NCBI GenBank assembly: GCA_002713495.1 | Contig: PATA01000014.1 | Coordinates: forward strand, 192,889-207,552 | DNA from: Flavobacteriaceae bacterium | Lineage (GTDB): Bacteria; Bacteroidota; Bacteroidia; Flavobacteriales; Flavobacteriaceae | Direction of reading: 5' to 3' | DNA length: 14,664 nucleotides | Shown: piece after piece, positions 8,920-14,575 of the stretch | Position numbering within the stretch: the stretch's first letter is position 1 | Layout: each line of letters opens with the position of its first letter | Translations under genes and position numbers: made by a program | The notes under the pieces: model-generated | Told to the model about the DNA's origin: nothing | Database searches by the model: none | The model's input: the letters and a program-made list of their open reading frames with translations, nothing else

Positions 8920-9444
8920 TTATTTTAATAAACTTTTTAATTTATTCCAACGAGGATCAATCTTCTTTGAAAATTTTTTTTGGTTTGGTTTTAATAATTC
9001 TAATTTGTCCAAAATTTCTGATTTTAAACTACCATCATTAACTCCAGGATGTACTTTTTTTTCTGGGATAGAAAGTATAACTGTTTCATATACTTGCTGT
9101 GAAATATCAAAATCTTTAGATCCAATTGGTATGGTTATCAATTCATCATTTGTGTTCTCAACAACTTTTCCAAACTTAACTGCAAAATTATAGTTAGATG
9201 AGATTGGTATTCTAAATTTTTCCATGGATAAATCACATATTACTTCAACGGTTCCATCAGTGCTTATAAAAAAATTAAGAATTCTTTCTTGTTTTTCTAT
9301 CTGAACTATTGCCTTTAATTTTGGTTTTTTTAAATCAAAAAAATTAAACTTTGCAAAGAACTTATCGTCAATGTCTATTTTTAAACTTTGTTTTGCTTTC
9401 TTAATACATGCAAAATTAATTACACAAGAATCAAGAGCTTTCAT
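8920..9444 (-). CDS. yceD: DUF177 / YceD-family 23S rRNA accumulation protein
   Basis: This 174-residue DUF177 protein is the constant partner of rpmF; family members are reported to be needed for normal 23S rRNA or large-subunit accumulation. The sequence shows the Bacteroidota form: an N-terminal VINFACIKKAKQSL, a central GTVEVICDLSMEKFRIPI, an acidic ENTNDELITIP, then VILSIPEKKVHPG and the terminal IDPRWNKLKSLL. Only one cysteine (VICDL) remains of the paired-cysteine motif that many other phyla keep here. It is preceded by 74 bases after pdxA and followed by rpmF after 11 bases. Family membership is firm; the exact molecular role is taken from other organisms. Confidence 0.9.
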   Translation of the reverse strand: MKALDSCVINFACIKKAKQSLKIDIDDKFFAKFNFFDLKKPKLKAIVQIEKQERILNFFISTDGTVEVICDLSMEKFRIPISSNYNFAVKFGKVVENTNDELITIPIGSKDFDISQQVYETVILSIPEKKVHPGVNDGSLKSEILDKLELLKPNQKKFSKKIDPRWNKLKSLLK

Positions 9445-9448
9445 ATAC

Positions 9449-9465
9449 TTACATTTCGGCTGTAA
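9449..9465 (-). promoter_or_regulatory. Small hairpin immediately upstream of yceD start
   Basis: Read on the minus strand, TTACA and TGTAA flank a seven-base GCCGAAA loop, ending four bases before the yceD ATG. The 3' arm contains a start-stop pair (ATGTAA). The stem is only five AT-rich pairs, so it may have no function. It could modulate translation of yceD-rpmF. Confidence 0.2.
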
Positions 9466-9518
9466 ATTTAAAGTTTTTTTTTAATGATTCCCTTTTATTT
9501 GAAGACTATTTATTTTAA

Positions 9519-10517
9519 CTAACTTGAATAATTATGTCTAGATTTTAAAATTTTTACTGATTCTAATATTGCTTTTCTAAATGAATTTGAGTTTGCAATA
9601 CCTTTACCTGCAATATCAAATGCAGTGCCATGATCAGGTGAGGTCCTGACGATATTTATCCCAGCAGTAAAATTTACACCACTTCCAAATGATAATGTCT
9701 TAAAAGGAATTAGTCCTTGATCATGATATATTGCCAAAATAGCATCAAATGTTTTATATTTTTTTGAACCAAAAAAACTATCAGCTGCAAATGGACCTGT
9801 AATGGATATATTTTTTTTCTTTAATTCCTTTATTACGGGTTTTATCAATGCGTCATCCTCATCACCAATTATACCACCATCTCCTGAATGTGGATTTAAA
9901 CTCAGAATAGCTACTTTTGGTTTTTGAACCCTAAAATCCTCTCTCAGGCTTTTTAGAACTTTTTGAATTTTTAAATTTAAATTTTTGACTGAAACATTAC
10001 TTGCTACGTTATTTAAAGGAATATGGTCTGTAAGTAATGCAATCCTCAATTTCCCCTTAATCATAAACATTAGTGGATCACCTCTAAAGTTGGCTCCTAA
10101 AAAATCTGTGTGTCCAGTAAAATTAAAATCCTTACTATGAATTGAGTCTTTATTTATAGGAGCTGTTACTAATACATCTACTTCTTTATTTTTAATAGCA
10201 TTTGTAGCTGATACTAAAGATTCTTTTGATATGTTTCCTGCAGTTTTGGATTTTAAGCCAAACTTTAAATTAAAATCCCTTGAATCAAAATCTAACACAT
10301 TTAATTTGTTTTCAGCCAAAAATTTTAAATTATTGACATAATTAATTTCAATTTTTTTATCAAAATGTGATTTGTTTAATTCTATGATTTTTTTTGGGCC
10401 AAAAACAACAGGTATTAATTTTCTGAAAAGACTTTTATCTTCAAAAGCTGATAGGATTATCTCCACACCTATCCCATTGGGATCTCCAATTGATATTCCA
10501 ACTTTAATTTTATCCAT
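9519..10517 (-). CDS. pdxA: 4-hydroxythreonine-4-phosphate dehydrogenase
   Basis: PdxA (332 aa) oxidises 4-phosphohydroxy-L-threonine in the deoxyxylulose-5-phosphate-dependent route to pyridoxal phosphate; the product is joined by PdxJ. Signatures are GISIGDPNGIGVEI (7-20), VTAPINKDS (117-125), TGHTDFLG (134-141), the three metal-ligand histidines H165 (TDHIPL), H210 (LNPHSGDGG) and H265 (YHDQGLIPFK), and the NIVRTSPDHGTAFDIAGKG block (288-306). Length is normal. It is the first gene of the minus-strand cluster running to accC, 74 bases before yceD, and lies 63 bases from the divergent ribE. Its product is the precursor of the cofactor used by alr in this window. Confidence 0.96.
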   Translation of the reverse strand: MDKIKVGISIGDPNGIGVEIILSAFEDKSLFRKLIPVVFGPKKIIELNKSHFDKKIEINYVNNLKFLAENKLNVLDFDSRDFNLKFGLKSKTAGNISKESLVSATNAIKNKEVDVLVTAPINKDSIHSKDFNFTGHTDFLGANFRGDPLMFMIKGKLRIALLTDHIPLNNVASNVSVKNLNLKIQKVLKSLREDFRVQKPKVAILSLNPHSGDGGIIGDEDDALIKPVIKELKKKNISITGPFAADSFFGSKKYKTFDAILAIYHDQGLIPFKTLSFGSGVNFTAGINIVRTSPDHGTAFDIAGKGIANSNSFRKAILESVKILKSRHNYSS

Positions 10518-10556
10518 TAACTATTTTTATTCAGTTAATTAACTAATTTTACTAAT

Positions 10557-10564
10557 CAAAGGTA
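10557..10564 (-). promoter_or_regulatory. Probable -7 box (TACCTTTG) for pdxA
   Basis: Read on the minus strand, TACCTTTG matches the Bacteroidota -7 consensus TAnnTTTG exactly, 39 bases before the pdxA ATG. The expected -33 position falls at the start of ribE and shows no TTTG. The perfect -7 box in the only intergenic gap at the head of the cluster makes it the best promoter candidate for pdxA through accC. Confidence 0.4.
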
Positions 10565-10580
10565 AATAATTTTAACAGTC

Positions 10581-11171
10581 ATGTTTACGGGGATAATAGA
10601 GAATCTAGGTAAAGTCAAATCAATAACAAAAAAGGAGTCCAATATAAATTTTCAAATCCAAAGTACTTTAACTAATCAATTAAAGGTCGACCAAAGTATA
10701 TCGCATAATGGAGTTTGCCTCACAGTTACAAAAATTAACTCAAATAACTATGAAGTCACGGCAATTGAGGAAACAATAAAAAAAACAAATCTTGGGAATC
10801 TGAATATTGGCAGTGTAATAAATCTTGAACGGGCAATGAAAATTGACCAACTATTAGATGGTCATATAGTTCAAGGTCATATTGACCAAACCGGAGAATG
10901 TAGCCAAGTCAAGACTCAAAATGGTAGCTGGATTTATACTTTTGAGTACGATAATTCAAAAAAAAATATTACTATCGAGAAGGGCTCCATAGCGGTAAAC
11001 GGGGTTAGTCTCACAGTCTTGGATTCAAAAAAATCATCTTTTTCAGTCGCTATTATTCCTCACACATATAAAAACACGAACTTTCATAAAATTATTAAAG
11101 GAGAAATTGTTAACTTAGAATTCGATGTTTTAGGAAAATACATTGCAAAAATGTATGACATATATAAATAA
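10581..11171 (+). CDS. ribE: Riboflavin synthase, alpha chain
   Basis: Riboflavin synthase (196 aa) dismutates two 6,7-dimethyl-8-ribityllumazine molecules to riboflavin. The duplicated lumazine-binding architecture is plain: barrel 1 begins MFTGIIENLGKV with HNGVCLTV (42-49), and barrel 2 begins GHIVQGHIDQTG (94-105) with SIAVNGVSLTV (136-146) and IPHTYKNTNF (159-168). Length is normal. It is divergent from pdxA and 22 bases upstream of the antiporter, so those two may be cotranscribed. The 63-base upstream gap is far too short for an FMN riboswitch. No Shine-Dalgarno precedes its ATG. Its product supplies FAD for the ETF encoded nearby, though that link is general rather than specific to this locus. 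Confidence 0.97.
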   Translation: MFTGIIENLGKVKSITKKESNINFQIQSTLTNQLKVDQSISHNGVCLTVTKINSNNYEVTAIEETIKKTNLGNLNIGSVINLERAMKIDQLLDGHIVQGHIDQTGECSQVKTQNGSWIYTFEYDNSKKNITIEKGSIAVNGVSLTVLDSKKSSFSVAIIPHTYKNTNFHKIIKGEIVNLEFDVLGKYIAKMYDIYK

Positions 11172-11193
11172 AGCATCATAAAAAAAACTTTTT

Positions 11194-12462
11194 ATGGATT
11201 TTCTTGAACTAACAACTATACTTTTATTGCTTGCATCATTTTTCTCAATAATTAATTTAAGAATACTCAAACTTCCTCAAACAATCGGTTTAATGATTCT
11301 TGCAATTGGCTTATCAATTAGTGTATTAATCATTGGCTTAATTTCTCCTCCCTTTCTTAAAACGATAAGTCATTTAATTGAAAGTTTTGATTTTCAGGTT
11401 TTATTAATAGATGTAATGCTTCCTTTTTTACTGTTTGCTGGAGCAATAAGCGTAGATGTTCATGAATTATTAAAAGATAAAATAACTATTCTTCTTCTTG
11501 CATCATTTGGGGTGATTTTTTCAACTTTCGTAGTTGGAACAGGTTTGTATTGGCTAGTTGAACAACCTCTTCTTGGACTAAATGATATAGGTCTTAGTTA
11601 TGTTGATTGCCTTCTTTTTGGAGCACTAATAGCTCCTACAGACCCTATTGCTGTACTAGCAATGGTAAAAAAAATGAATCTTTCTAAAATAACCGAGACT
11701 AGGATTGCCGGAGAATCACTTTTTAATGACGGAATTGGAGTTGTAATCTTTTTAACATTATTAAATGTGAAATTGGAGGGAGTTGAAAACATATCAGCTG
11801 CAAGTGTTGGATCACTCTTTGCAACCGAAGTAATTGGTGGAGTTGCATTGGGAGCAGTAATAGGTTTTCTCGGATTAAAACTAGTAAAATACATTGAAAA
11901 TGAGCATGTAGAACTAGAAGTTTTGATTACGCTCTCATTAGTTTTACTTGTGTCTATTGTATCTCATCAATTTCATTTTTCTGGAGTTTTAGGTGTAGTA
12001 ATCATGGGTCTTTTCTTAAACAGAAATATTGATACTGACAAAGAAGAAGAGGGTTTACAAAAAGCAATGGGAGATTACGTTTATAAATTTTGGCATCTTT
12101 TAGATGAAACTTTAAATGCAATTTTATTTATTTTAATTGGATTAGAGATTATTCCGATTTTTCAAAATTTCGAAACAAATTATCTTTTAATGTCTATATT
12201 GGTTATAGTTGTTGTTGTAATGTCAAGAGGAGTTGGTGTCTGGATTCCAATCAAATTTCTTTCTTTCTTTAATTCTTTTGAGAAAAAAACTGCTTTAATT
12301 ATCACATGGGGTGGTTTGAGAGGAGGGCTAAGTATAGCGCTAGCCCTTAATCTTCCTGATCAAATTGGAGAAGGTAAAAACCTAATTTTGTTTTTAACTT
12401 ATATGGTTGTTTTGTTTACCATTTTAGTTCAAGGATTAACACTAAAAAAAATAGTTAAATAA
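11194..12462 (+). CDS. CPA1-family Na+/H+ antiporter (NhaP/NHE type)
   Basis: This 422-residue inner-membrane protein has about twelve hydrophobic helices and almost no soluble tail. CPA1 signatures are FAGAISVDVHEL (81-92), the unwound-helix motif APTDPIAVL (147-155), GESLFNDGIGVVIF (173-186) with the ion-binding Asn178-Asp179 pair typical of electroneutral CPA1 exchangers, SGVLGVVIMG (263-272), FWHLLDETLNAILFILIGLE (299-318) and TWGGLRGGLSIALAL (371-385) with the conserved arginine. It should exchange Na+ (or another cation) for H+, which suits a marine cell. It follows ribE by 22 bases. Ion specificity and the exact subfamily name cannot be fixed from sequence alone, so no symbol is given. 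Confidence 0.93.
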   Translation: MDFLELTTILLLLASFFSIINLRILKLPQTIGLMILAIGLSISVLIIGLISPPFLKTISHLIESFDFQVLLIDVMLPFLLFAGAISVDVHELLKDKITILLLASFGVIFSTFVVGTGLYWLVEQPLLGLNDIGLSYVDCLLFGALIAPTDPIAVLAMVKKMNLSKITETRIAGESLFNDGIGVVIFLTLLNVKLEGVENISAASVGSLFATEVIGGVALGAVIGFLGLKLVKYIENEHVELEVLITLSLVLLVSIVSHQFHFSGVLGVVIMGLFLNRNIDTDKEEEGLQKAMGDYVYKFWHLLDETLNAILFILIGLEIIPIFQNFETNYLLMSILVIVVVVMSRGVGVWIPIKFLSFFNSFEKKTALIITWGGLRGGLSIALALNLPDQIGEGKNLILFLTYMVVLFTILVQGLTLKKIVK

Positions 12463-12521
12463 TTAATTTTATTTTAACATTTAGTTAGCTTTTAAATTTT
12501 TTTAAATTAAAAATTGTGTTC

Positions 12522-12529
12522 TATTTTTG
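12522..12529 (+). promoter_or_regulatory. Candidate -7 box (TATTTTTG) for the small RNA/sORF unit
   Basis: The octamer fits TAnnTTTG exactly and would start a transcript near 12536. The -33 position is a T/A run without TTG. A weaker alternative pairs TTG at 12514-12516 with TAAAACTG at 12538-12545. Confidence 0.4.
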
Positions 12530-12570
12530 ATTAAAGTTAAAACTGTGACAACAGTAATGTTTAATTAATT

Positions 12571-12588
12571 ATGAAAGGAGGTGTCTAA
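12571..12588 (+). CDS. Five-codon mini-ORF (MKGGV) overlapping the Shine-Dalgarno
   Basis: ATG AAA GGA GGT GTC TAA lies directly before and in frame with the 21-codon ORF, its stop adjoining the next ATG. Its codons are the Shine-Dalgarno sequence itself, and no ribosome-binding site precedes it. Translation is doubtful; the ATG may be incidental. Confidence 0.15.
   Translation: MKGGV
12573..12583 (+). promoter_or_regulatory. Extended Shine-Dalgarno, 11-base complement to the 16S rRNA 3' tail
   Basis: GAAAGGAGGTG is perfectly complementary to CACCUCCUUUC, the conserved 3' end of bacterial 16S rRNA as found in Bacteroidota. AGGAGG ends seven bases before the ATG at 12589, ideal spacing. No other start in this window has more than a weak AGAGGA (recJ). 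This both defines the small ORF start and is odd for the phylum. Confidence 0.8.
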
Positions 12589-12633
12589 ATGTTTTATTTT
12601 AATTATTTAAGAATCGAAACTCAGCAGACACCT
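12579..12633 (+). promoter_or_regulatory. Shine-Dalgarno-sequestering stem (alternative A)
   Basis: AGGTGTCT (12579-12586) pairs perfectly over 8 bp with AGACACCT (12626-12633) across a 39-base loop. Formation would bury the 3' half of the Shine-Dalgarno sequence and the region before the small ORF ATG. It shares AGAC (12626-12629) with stem B, so only one of the two can form. Confidence 0.5.
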
Positions 12634-12654
12634 ATAAATTTAAGTCTGCTGTAA
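12589..12654 (+). CDS. Small ORF, 21 codons, with strong Shine-Dalgarno; unknown
   Basis: The ORF encodes a 21-residue peptide beginning MFYFNYLRIE and ending INLSLL, with no recognised family. The first half is aromatic (F, Y, F, Y) and the middle polar (ETQQTP); it is too short and mixed for a confident membrane segment, so a type I toxin is not supported. The start is set by AGGAGG seven bases upstream, the only strong ribosome-binding site in the window, with the ATG directly after an in-frame TAA. Stem B (12622-12651) lies wholly inside the last ten codons, so a ribosome on the ORF would melt both stems. It may be a real microprotein, or a translated sensor whose peptide does not matter. 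Confidence 0.5.
   Translation: MFYFNYLRIETQQTPINLSLL
12622..12651 (+). promoter_or_regulatory. Stem-loop B within the small ORF
   Basis: CAGCAGAC (12622-12629) and GTCTGCTG (12644-12651) form a perfect 8-bp, GC-rich stem around a 14-base loop. It is the most stable local structure apart from the terminator in a very AT-rich gap. Its formation frees the Shine-Dalgarno from stem A. The ACCT at the start of the loop could still contact AGGT of the Shine-Dalgarno as a short pseudoknot. Confidence 0.55.
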
Positions 12655-12671
12655 CCATGTTCTTATTATTT

Positions 12672-12699
12672 AAAAACAGGTCGATGGACCTGTTTTTTT
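12672..12699. terminator. Bidirectional intrinsic terminator shared by the small RNA and etfBA
   Basis: AAAAACAGGTC (12672-12682), a GATG loop and GACCTGTTTTT (12687-12697) form an 11-bp stem followed on the + strand by a run of T through 12699. On the minus strand the same stem ends in five T and directly follows the etfA stop codon, whose TAA overlaps the T-run. It therefore can end transcripts from both sides. Confidence 0.85.
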
Positions 12700-13657
12700 A
12701 TTGCCTACCCTTAAAGGCTTTAAGTTTTTCGATTAGTTTAGGAACTACATCAAAAGCATCTCCAACAATACCATAATCTGCGGCTTTAAAAAATGGTGCC
12801 TCAGAATCATTATTGATAACAACCTTTACCTTAGAAGCATTAATTCCAGCCAAATGTTGAATTGCTCCTGAAACTCCTATTGCTATATACAAGTTTGAAG
12901 CTACTGGTTTTCCTGTTTGACCAACATGTTCACTATGTGGCCTCCAGCCCATATCTGATACAGGCTTAGAACATGCTGTGGCAGCTCCTAATGTTGATGC
13001 TAAATCTTCAATTAAGTGCCAATTCTCAGGACCTTTTAATCCTCTACCCCCTGATACAACTATATCAGCATCAGCAATACTAACTGATCCAGATAATCTA
13101 TCAATAGCCTCAACTTTTATTTTATCATCTTTTATAAAATCATTGGACTTTATAATTTCTGGATCACTTTTAGATTCATTAACGCCAAAAGAGTTATTAG
13201 ATACACATAGTATATTTATTTTTGATTTCATCACAGTGTGATTGTATGCCTTATTCGTAAAACATGATCTCTTAACTTTTAATGGATTGTAGTTTAAAGG
13301 TTCAGATACAACGTTTGAAGCTAACCCTGCGCCTAACTGAACAGATATTAAGGGCGCAATATATTTAGAATCTGCTGAGGAACTCATCACTAAAATTGTA
13401 ACGTTTAAATCTTTAGAGTATTGAGAAATAATGTTTGCATAATTTTGTGCAGTAAATTGATCCAATGAGGAATCAATGATAGATAAAATTTTATCTGGGC
13501 CATAATTGGCTAGACTTGAGGGGTCCTTGGCATTAATAGTTAGTGCAACTAAATCCTGATTTGTATTTTTAGAAATTAGTTTACCATAAGAAAGTGCTTC
13601 GAATGCATTTTTCTTAAATTCTCCATTTTGACTCTCAGCATAAACTACAATTGCCAT
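12698..13657 (-). CDS. etfA: Electron transfer flavoprotein, alpha subunit
   Basis: EtfA (319 aa) binds FAD and, with EtfB, accepts electrons from acyl-CoA dehydrogenases and passes them toward ETF-quinone oxidoreductase. The N-terminal domain begins MAIVVYAESQNGEFKK. The C-terminal FAD domain is fully conserved: VVSGGRGLKGPENW (200-213), MGWRPHSEHVGQTGKPVASN (236-255), YIAIGVSGAIQHLAG (257-271) and INNDSEAPFFKAADYGIVGD (281-300). The standard form with GQTGK and a single FAD site indicates a conventional, non-bifurcating ETF. It lies 10 bases downstream of etfB as the second gene of the operon and ends at the shared terminator. No acyl-CoA dehydrogenase gene is in the window. Confidence 0.97.
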   Translation of the reverse strand: MAIVVYAESQNGEFKKNAFEALSYGKLISKNTNQDLVALTINAKDPSSLANYGPDKILSIIDSSLDQFTAQNYANIISQYSKDLNVTILVMSSSADSKYIAPLISVQLGAGLASNVVSEPLNYNPLKVKRSCFTNKAYNHTVMKSKINILCVSNNSFGVNESKSDPEIIKSNDFIKDDKIKVEAIDRLSGSVSIADADIVVSGGRGLKGPENWHLIEDLASTLGAATACSKPVSDMGWRPHSEHVGQTGKPVASNLYIAIGVSGAIQHLAGINASKVKVVINNDSEAPFFKAADYGIVGDAFDVVPKLIEKLKAFKGRQ

Positions 13658-13667
13658 ATTTGATTAT

Positions 13668-14414
13668 TTAAATTACGTTAGCCTCATTATGAAGTAGTCT
13701 TATAAGTTCGTCAAGATTTTCTGGATTAACTAACTTTACCCCTTGTTTTGAAGGAGGCTTTTCAAACTTACTTATCTCGGATTTTGATTGAGAATCAGAT
13801 GAATCGAAAACTTCTAAAGATTTTTGTCTAGCTTGCATAATGCCTCTCATGTTTGGAATAATAAGATCTGATTCCTCAACTAAGCCCTTTTGTCCGCCTA
13901 TTACAATAGGTAATGAAGAACTAACTTTTTCAATTCCCCCATCAATTTCCCTTTTGGCTAGAATTTTGTCTTGATCTAAATCTAATGAAATACAGTTTGT
14001 AATAAAGGGTATTTCTAGCATCTGAGCTAGCATTCCTGGTACCATACCTCCATTATAATCAATGGATTCTCTTCCACACATAATTAAATCATAGTTTTCT
14101 TTCGTACATATTACCTTTAATTCTTGTGCAACGGAAAAACCATCCATTGGTTTAGTATTTATTCTAACAGCTTTATCTGCACCTATAGCTAAACATTTTC
14201 TCAAAATCGGTTCAGCAGAGCTATCACCAACAGTTACTACAGTTACAGATGCTTGATTTTTTTGTTGAAACCAAATCGCTCTAGTTAGAGCAAATTCGTC
14301 GTTAGGATTGATTATAAATTGAATCCCATTAGTGTCAAATAATGTATCATCATTACTAAAGTTGATTTTAGATGTAGTATCAGGTACGTTACTAATACAA
14401 ACTAAGATATTCAT
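13668..14414 (-). CDS. etfB: Electron transfer flavoprotein, beta subunit
   Basis: EtfB (248 aa) binds AMP and forms the partner-docking surface of the ETF dimer. Landmarks are the N-terminus MNILVCISNVPDTTSKI, the AMP-site segments TVGDSSAEPILRKCLAIGAD (71-90) and CGRESIDYNGGMVPGMLAQML, and the recognition-loop region LPIVIGGQKGLVEESD followed by PNMRGIMQARQKSLEVF. The frame is open to 14435, but the ATG at 14414 gives the family N-terminus and follows a promoter candidate, so the upstream codons are left out. The C-terminal anchor arm after about residue 205 is polar and ends NEANVI. It is first in the etfBA operon, with a probable TetR-family gene divergent upstream. Confidence 0.97.
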   Translation of the reverse strand: MNILVCISNVPDTTSKINFSNDDTLFDTNGIQFIINPNDEFALTRAIWFQQKNQASVTVVTVGDSSAEPILRKCLAIGADKAVRINTKPMDGFSVAQELKVICTKENYDLIMCGRESIDYNGGMVPGMLAQMLEIPFITNCISLDLDQDKILAKREIDGGIEKVSSSLPIVIGGQKGLVEESDLIIPNMRGIMQARQKSLEVFDSSDSQSKSEISKFEKPPSKQGVKLVNPENLDELIRLLHNEANVI

Positions 14415-14432
14415 TAAATAAAATTTGAATAA

Positions 14433-14464
14433 CAAATTTACAATAAAATATAATTAAATTACAA
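14433..14464 (-). promoter_or_regulatory. Probable Bacteroidota-type promoter for etfBA
   Basis: Read on the minus strand, ATTG (14465-14462) precedes, after about 21 bases, TAAATTTG (14440-14433), an exact match to the TAnnTTTG -7 consensus. The box ends 18 bases before the etfB ATG, giving a short leader, which is typical. Spacing is at the long end of the usual range. Confidence 0.45.
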
Positions 14465-14530
14465 TTTAATTTTAAATATAATAAAGATTTTAAAATACAT
14501 ATATTTAAGAGAGTAAAATCAATTTTTTTC

Positions 14531-14538
14531 TATATTTG
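14531..14538 (+). promoter_or_regulatory. Candidate -7 box (TATATTTG) for the TetR-like gene
   Basis: TATATTTG matches TAnnTTTG exactly and lies 37 bases before the TTG start at 14576. No TTG-type -33 element is visible at the expected place, which is T/A-rich. Confidence 0.35.
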
Positions 14539-14575
14539 AGTATTAATATTTTTATTTTACTATAAAATAATATAA

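Larger units (their letters stand above)
12536..12699 (+). ncRNA. Predicted small transcript with extended Shine-Dalgarno, alternative stems and terminator (both ends inferred)
   Basis: Between the antiporter stop and etfA a compact unit of about 160 bases is framed by a TAnnTTTG box and an intrinsic terminator. Downstream genes lie on the other strand, so it is free-standing and not an ordinary attenuator of a following operon. It contains a 5-bp hairpin with a GACA loop (12542-12555), GAAAGGAGGTG (12573-12583), two tiny in-frame ORFs, two mutually exclusive 8-bp stems, and the terminator stem. I do not recognise an Rfam family in it. It could be a small mRNA, a dual-function RNA, or a ribosome-binding regulatory RNA; no function is claimed. 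The promoter-derived 5' end is uncertain; the 3' end at the T-run is better supported. Confidence 0.55.

Noticed and set aside
10518..10580. FMN riboswitch in front of ribE
   Set aside because: The gap is only 63 bases and has none of the conserved FMN aptamer sequence.
11598..11894. Antisense ORF of 98 codons opposite the antiporter, and similar ones at 12978-13241, 6352-6609, 3024-3296 and 1172-1360
   Set aside because: Each lies wholly opposite a strongly conserved gene, resembles no protein family, and has residue use that mirrors the gene on the other strand.
12589..12654. Type I toxin peptide
   Set aside because: The peptide lacks a continuous hydrophobic helix with a charged tail, and no antisense promoter for an antitoxin RNA is evident.
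12536..12699. Amino-acid attenuator leader for a downstream operon
   Set aside because: The terminator is followed by genes on the opposite strand, so nothing lies downstream on the + strand to attenuate, and the ORF has no run of one amino acid beyond QQ.
12698..14414. Electron-bifurcating ETF (FixAB type)
   Set aside because: The alpha subunit is the standard 319-residue form with conventional FAD motifs, and no fixC/fixX or butyryl-CoA dehydrogenase partner is adjacent.
14469..14496. Repeated ATTTTAAA and palindrome ATTTTAAAAT as a TetR operator
   Set aside because: It is composed only of A and T in a region of over 80% A+T, where such palindromes occur by chance.
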